Source of the DNA: Dunaliella salina
Lineage: Eukaryota > Chlorophyta > Chlorophyceae > Chlamydomonadales > Dunaliellaceae
Length of the DNA stretch: 12,081 nucleotides
Direction: 5' to 3'
NCBI GenBank assembly: GCA_002284615.2
Contig: MU069712.1
Coordinates: 290,848-302,928, forward strand
Below, piece after piece: positions 8,704-12,081 of this stretch. The notes below the pieces were generated by a model. It ran no database searches and was not told the DNA's origin. It saw only the letters and a list, made by a program, of their open reading frames with translations. Numbering within the stretch: position 1 is the stretch's first letter; every line of letters starts with the position of its first letter. A program made the position numbers and the translations under genes.

Positions 8704-8887
8704 GTTTACAAGGTTTACAATAGGAGATGGAGCCTTCAGCCATTCAGTCTGGCTGCTCAGCTTATGAAATCATAAGTCTGCAGTATACTGTTGTAGGACA
8801 TGAAAGGCACTGCCATCACACACAAGTTGACTCCAGATAGCAGGTGAAAGAAAATGACAGCACCAACTCTAAAAGCACAATGGAGAA

Positions 8888-8892
8888 TGTAA
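8888..8892 (+). terminator. TGTAA poly(A)-like signal for mtIF-2
   Basis: TGTAA is the usual green-algal polyadenylation signal. This is the first one after the stop, giving a 3' UTR of about 280-290 nt. A five-base motif can occur by chance. Confidence 0.5.
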
Positions 8893-8965
8893 GAGATAAA
8901 ATGAGGAGTGTCCAAAGGCAGCATGCAACTGAGAGTACAGAGGTGCATGACACAGTACAGGGGTG

Positions 8966-9178
8966 AACATGCCAAATGAGGTACACCATAGGAATACCTC
9001 CCGACTGAAGAAAACTGGAAAAAAACTGCATTCAAGCAAGGACGACATAGGTTCCAGCCATGAGAGTTCTGAAAGCTTTCCCGAAAAAAACCTGAGTGAT
9101 GCTCCCATCCCAGCCACTTGTGCACAGTCTTTGCCTGCTCACTCTCCAGCCCATCTCAAGCCCGCAGGCACATCATGA
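8966..9178 (+). repeat. Direct duplication, unit A
   Basis: This unit matches 9188-9405 with a constant 227-bp offset from about 9053 to 9170. Shared blocks include CCATGAGAGT (9058/9285), TCCCATCCCAGCC (9103/9330) and CCCGCAGG (9161/9388). Both units begin with AAC-ATG and encode RNT-S/T-RLKKT early, then SSHES and finally KPAGT. That suggests decayed coding sequence of a common origin. The product is not recognised. Confidence 0.75.
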
Positions 9179-9187
9179 AGCACCCCC

Positions 9188-9405
9188 AACATGGCCTCAA
9201 ATGCCAAAAGAGGTTCCACCACACGGAACACCACCAGGCTGAAGAAGACAGTCTGCGCTCAGGCAAAAAAAGCACAACTTCTAGCCATGAGAGTCTTCAG
9301 GGCTTTGTCGGAAAAACCTTGCTTCAACTTCCCATCCCAGCCGCTCCTGTGCCACCTGCTTGCTCACTCTTCCCAGCCCACTTCAAGCCCGCAGGAACAC
9401 CAATA
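9188..9405 (+). repeat. Direct duplication, unit B
   Basis: This is the second copy of the unit. From ATG at 9191 it reads a basic peptide (MASNAKRGSTTRNTTRLKKT, then AKKAQLLAMRVFRALSEKP). The stretch matching SSHES and PAHFKPAGT lies in another frame, whereas in unit A the RLKKT, SSHES and KPAGT parts share one frame. At least one copy is therefore frameshifted. It is not called a gene. Confidence 0.72.
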
Positions 9406-9745
9406 GCACCCTCAGCATGGCCTATCCACCCTTGCAGTCTCAATTCAATTCTCAGCCGCATGCTCTTAATATGGTTTCCAAGTAATGAGCTTGTACATAG
9501 TTTGCTCAGCTCTCAGAATGACTATCCCAATACCCTCACCCCCAGTCCCAGGCCTCAACTTTAACCCGCTTGAGCAGCTCACCACTATCCAGTCAACTGT
9601 TCCGATGGCTTCACTGTACTGCCTCAGGTCCTGGAATCTGGGGGGTATCGGGTTCGCCACTGCCTGCACTTCACACACGCACTTCACACACGCGCGTGAG
9701 CTCACACCGTGTATCACTCAAAGAGAAAGATCTCTTCTGCTAGAC
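9406..9745. other. Intergenic, no recognised gene
   Basis: The stretch is Pro/Ser-coding in some frames, with no recognised domain. It holds a perfect 13-bp tandem repeat ACTTCACACACGC at 9668-9680 and 9681-9693. Confidence 0.6.
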
Positions 9746-9865
9746 ATTGGTGCTGCTCATTGCTGACACGAACGATGCTTCCCTGAAACAGCGACGGGCG
9801 GGGGCCGAAGCCCTCCCCCCCGGAGTTCTCCAACTGTTGGCTTTGAATTCCAGATACACAATCTG

Positions 9866-9882
9866 GAGATCTGTGAGATTAG
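9866..9882. repeat. 17-bp direct repeat GAGATCTGTGAGATTAG, copy 2
   Basis: This copy matches 8687-8703 exactly and lies in the presumed 3' UTR of the retroelement. Confidence 0.75.
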
Positions 9883-10047
9883 AAAAAACAATAATGAGTA
9901 GCAAACATTTCACTGGAGGTGCAATGAGATAAGGACAGAAAACTGCGCAGGCAGTGAAAGCACTCCCCACACCAATTAAGGAAAAGGGGATACCTGGAGC
10001 CGAGGCACTGTATAACCCCTTCACCAAGAGGAAGCAAAAGAAAGAAG

Positions 10048-10960
10048 TCAGTGGGGATCAGGTGGGTTACTAGCAGTATCCCGTGCCTGACCTTGCTGAG
10101 AGTTGAAAAAGGTTTTCTCAAGGGCTGTTTGGTGCTGGCAAGTTGGTAAGCATACAGGACAGAATGAGCATGAAGCTTCCGGACAAGCTTGGTGGCCTTG
10201 CAAGTGTCAAGACCAAGCTCCTTTAGAGGCTCCAATGTGTGAGGGGTGTAGACGACTCCACCCACACCTACCAGAATACTATGAAGGGTGACTTGAGCTG
10301 AGGCCCTTGAGAGATGACAACAAAGGTCACGGTGCTGCTGCTTGGAGGCCTCTAACTGGCTGTTGGGCCGGGTGTCTTCACAGTATTTGATTTCCATAGG
10401 ATGGATATGACTTTGCCCGAGAGGAGTTGACTAGGGTCTCGGGCCTTGAAAGTGGGTGAAGTGGCTGTGGCTGGCGCTGAGTCCTCCCTGTTACCCCCGC
10501 GCCCCCTTGCACTTCTCAATTGACATTTGGGATTTGACTCGGCGCTCTTTTCAGAGGAGTAACTAATAGAGCATCAGGCTGACCAGAAGTGAGCCTATCT
10601 TTGTCAGGGAAGAGGCGTCAACTGATGAGAAACATGCACTCATTATATCACATAATGCAAAGGTTCTCCAAGTAGGCACTGAGAAAAAAGGCACAAGAAG
10701 TCTCAACCCGGAAGCTCAAATGTTTGACTCAAGACTCCAAATATCCAGACCAAGTGCAGGAGGAAATGGTCAAGTGCAGTGCTGCATAATGCTCGGCACA
10801 ATTTTCTCGAAAATCCAAAACCCTATTGCAATGTTTCATGAGAGGAGGTCTCATAAAGCAAGGCGGTCTGTTCTGCCAATGTCCATGGAGGCAATACCTG
10901 CCCCAAGAGGGCCTTTGCTAAGAGTTTTTAGGAGGGTTCTGCAGGCAAAATTATGCCGCT
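10048..10960 (-). pseudogene. Restriction-like endonuclease domain of the retroelement, broken
   Basis: The RHN codons are at 10950-10958. QPDALLVTPL is at 10552-10581, with the PD aspartate codon at 10573-10575. EIKYCEDTRP follows, with EIK at 10386-10394. Next comes a long helical segment (QLEASKQQH, GVGGVVYTPHTLEPLKELGL, LHAHSV) and, after a +1 shift near 10117-10130, the C-terminus NPPDPH with stop at 10048-10050. In-frame stops lie at 10851-10853, 10516-10518 and 10431-10433. The PD, EIK and C-terminal parts are in three different frames. The 172-codon open frame below 10397 is therefore a remnant and not an intact gene. The EIK-to-C-terminus run resembles green-algal retroelement proteins I recall, which needs a database search. 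Confidence 0.78.
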
Positions 10961-10991
10961 CAGTATCCATACCAGACATGGTTGAATTTTT

Positions 10992-11042
10992 GCATCCTGA
11001 TAAGATGTGAAGGGCATTGTCAAGCTCCCCACAAAGGGGGCA
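10992..11042 (-). pseudogene. CCHC zinc knuckle of the retroelement
   Basis: CPLCGELDNALHILSGC gives C-X2-C-X7-H-X4-C, the knuckle that precedes the restriction-like endonuclease in such elements. It is preceded in frame by GTLFNQKHAVRFKISTSLQ and followed in frame by the RHN run. All metal ligands are intact. Confidence 0.85.
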
Positions 11043-11097
11043 TTGGAGGCTGGTGGAAATTTTGAAGCGTACCGCGTGTTTCTGATTGAATAGGGTA

Positions 11098-11595
11098 CCT
11101 GTGCGATATTTAAAAATGTTTACTCATTTTGAAAGAGAGTGCAGACATGGTCCGAAAGGAATTACTGATATTTTTGTGAATGCTGGGGAGTAGACTTTGA
11201 TAGAAAGGGTAGTACCCTATATTGGTGTTGGCCTTTCCAAGTCTGTGTTTTTAGTGCATGTGTTTCCAGAGAGCATCATGAAGGTTGGGGAGGTGTTTAA
11301 GCTTGACGGCTGGTGGGATAGGGTGTCTGGAAGTACTTGCACGAGTGCAGGAAGCTTCCTCATAGGCAAGCCAGGTGGTGTCATGAGAAGGATTGCCTTC
11401 AACGTTTGCTCAAGGAAAGGTTATGTCTGCAAGGGTGCCGTTGTTCTGGATGGCCTGATGCTTGGCAATGGTATCTGCGCATTCATTGCCGGCAATTCCA
11501 GTGCGAGATTTAACCTTATAGAAATGAGTGGGGTATGGTGAGTTTCATATGGGCTGTATGATTATTTTTAGGATTTGTGTTAAGGTGTTGAGGTT
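11098..11595 (-). pseudogene. RNase H C-terminal segment and connector, broken
   Basis: HFYKVKSRTGIAGNECADTI is centred on 11461-11520. It is the last RNase H strand, loop and helix, with the catalytic Asp in ECAD. In-frame stops lie at 11545-11547, 11410-11412, 11251-11253 and 11110-11112, and a frameshift near 11100 leads into the zinc-knuckle frame. The earlier RNase H motifs are not recognised. Confidence 0.75.
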
Positions 11596-11640
11596 ACATG
11601 GCTGGCTGACGCTGGCGAGGAGGACGAGATGAGGGGGATT

Positions 11641-12081
11641 AACTCCTTTACATGTGTATTCGATATTAATTAAATTAAAAGGCCAACACTCAAGATCTGA
11701 GACAAGGTTCACACTTTCTCACAGAAATACTGTTCCAACTGATTTAACTTTATAACAGTTTCTCCCCCTCTCCTCAGACTGCGTCCTCGCAGACAAACAA
11801 AAAGATCAAGTGAGAAAATTGAACAGAAATGAGTGAAGTCACGCAGGGAAGAAAAATGAACCAGGCAAATGTTTTTCCTTATCCTTAGGCAAGCAACAGA
11901 AAAAGTCTTCTCAAGATCATGTCTTCAACCACCAGCATCAGAAAATTCAAATCTGCAAATTTGCTCAACACCTTCTAAAGAAAGCCAGATTCACACAGTT
12001 TTGCAAACCTGTTATAAAGTAGAAGTGGTTGAAGAACAATTTGTGTGAGTTTTGTCAGCTCAAGCAAAAGACACCACAAAA
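11641..12081. other. No recognised feature
   Basis: The stretch is AT-rich with homopurine runs. No reverse transcriptase motif or splice-consistent coding run was found on either strand. It may be ordinary flank beyond a 5'-truncated retroelement. Confidence 0.5.

Larger units (their letters stand above)
8622..8965 (+). other. Probable 3' UTR and start of intergenic region
   Basis: No coding sequence is recognised after the IF-2 stop. The stretch is AT-richer than the exons. It contains a 17-bp sequence (8687-8703) repeated at 9866-9882 and a TGTAA signal at 8888-8892. Confidence 0.6.
9780..11600 (-). mobile_element. Decayed non-LTR retrotransposon, 3' part (RNase H, zinc knuckle, restriction-like endonuclease); Dualen/RandI-like
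   Basis: Read on the minus strand from high to low coordinates, the order is RNase H C-terminal motif, CX2CX7HX4C knuckle, RHN, PD, EIK, then a C-terminus ending NPPDPH and stop. Non-LTR elements with a restriction-like endonuclease carry CCHC, RH(D/N), PD and E motifs after the reverse transcriptase. The Dualen (RandI) family, described from Chlamydomonas, combines RNase H with that endonuclease and also has an AP-endonuclease. The reverse transcriptase and AP-endonuclease are not seen here, so the copy is 5'-truncated or runs off as unrecognisable sequence. The low-coordinate boundary is estimated: a GC-rich hairpin-like block (about 9791-9824) and a CCAGAT/ATCTGG stem (9851-9866) may belong to the element's 3' UTR. 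No target-site duplication was found. Confidence 0.78.

Noticed and set aside
9879..10397. A 172-codon minus-strand open frame as an intact gene
   Set aside because: Its N-terminal part is the EIKYCEDTRP region of the retroelement, while the true C-terminus (NPPDPH, stop at 10048-10050) lies in another frame. The open frame exists only because of a frameshift.
10720..11541. Two plus-strand open frames of 96 and 114 codons
   Set aside because: They are antisense to the zinc-knuckle/RHN and RNase H parts of the retroelement, which have recognisable motifs on the minus strand.

Overview
The window looks like nuclear DNA from a green alga, probably a trebouxiophyte or related chlorophyte. The reasons are an intron-dense nuclear gene for a plant-type mitochondrial translation factor, a TGTAA poly(A)-like signal downstream of it, abundant CAG/CTG triplets, and a non-LTR retrotransposon remnant whose domain order is known from Chlamydomonas. 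No species can be named from the sequence alone.

Positions 1-8621 (+ strand) hold the 3' part of one gene for mitochondrial initiation factor IF-2. Fifteen exons and fourteen GT-AG introns can be placed, and they join into 624 residues. The joined protein runs through the GTPase domain (G1-G5), domain II, a helical and glutamine-rich linker, domain III, and the C1/C2 domains with the fMet-tRNA-binding ECG signature. The N-terminus and any targeting peptide lie upstream of the window. Introns are 156-565 bp, except intron 13, which is 2790 bp and separates C1 from C2. That intron contains a 586-bp non-autonomous DNA transposon (6759-7344) with 11-bp terminal inverted repeats and a perfect 8-bp target-site duplication, as in the hAT superfamily.

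Positions 8622-9745 are intergenic. They hold the likely 3' UTR with a TGTAA signal, an imperfect 227-bp direct duplication (about 8966-9405) that looks like decayed coding sequence of unknown origin, and short repeats.

Positions about 9780-11600 (- strand) hold the 3' part of a decayed non-LTR retrotransposon. Read from high to low coordinates it shows an RNase H C-terminal segment, a CCHC zinc knuckle, an RHN motif, a PD motif and an EIK motif, i.e. a restriction-like endonuclease. It is broken by at least seven in-frame stops and several frameshifts. RNase H plus restriction-like endonuclease in a green alga points to the Dualen/RandI clade. Positions 11641-12081 are AT-richer and show nothing recognisable.

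No tRNA, rRNA or CRISPR is seen. The only gene that looks functional is the mitochondrial IF-2 gene; the rest is repeat-driven intron and intergenic sequence.
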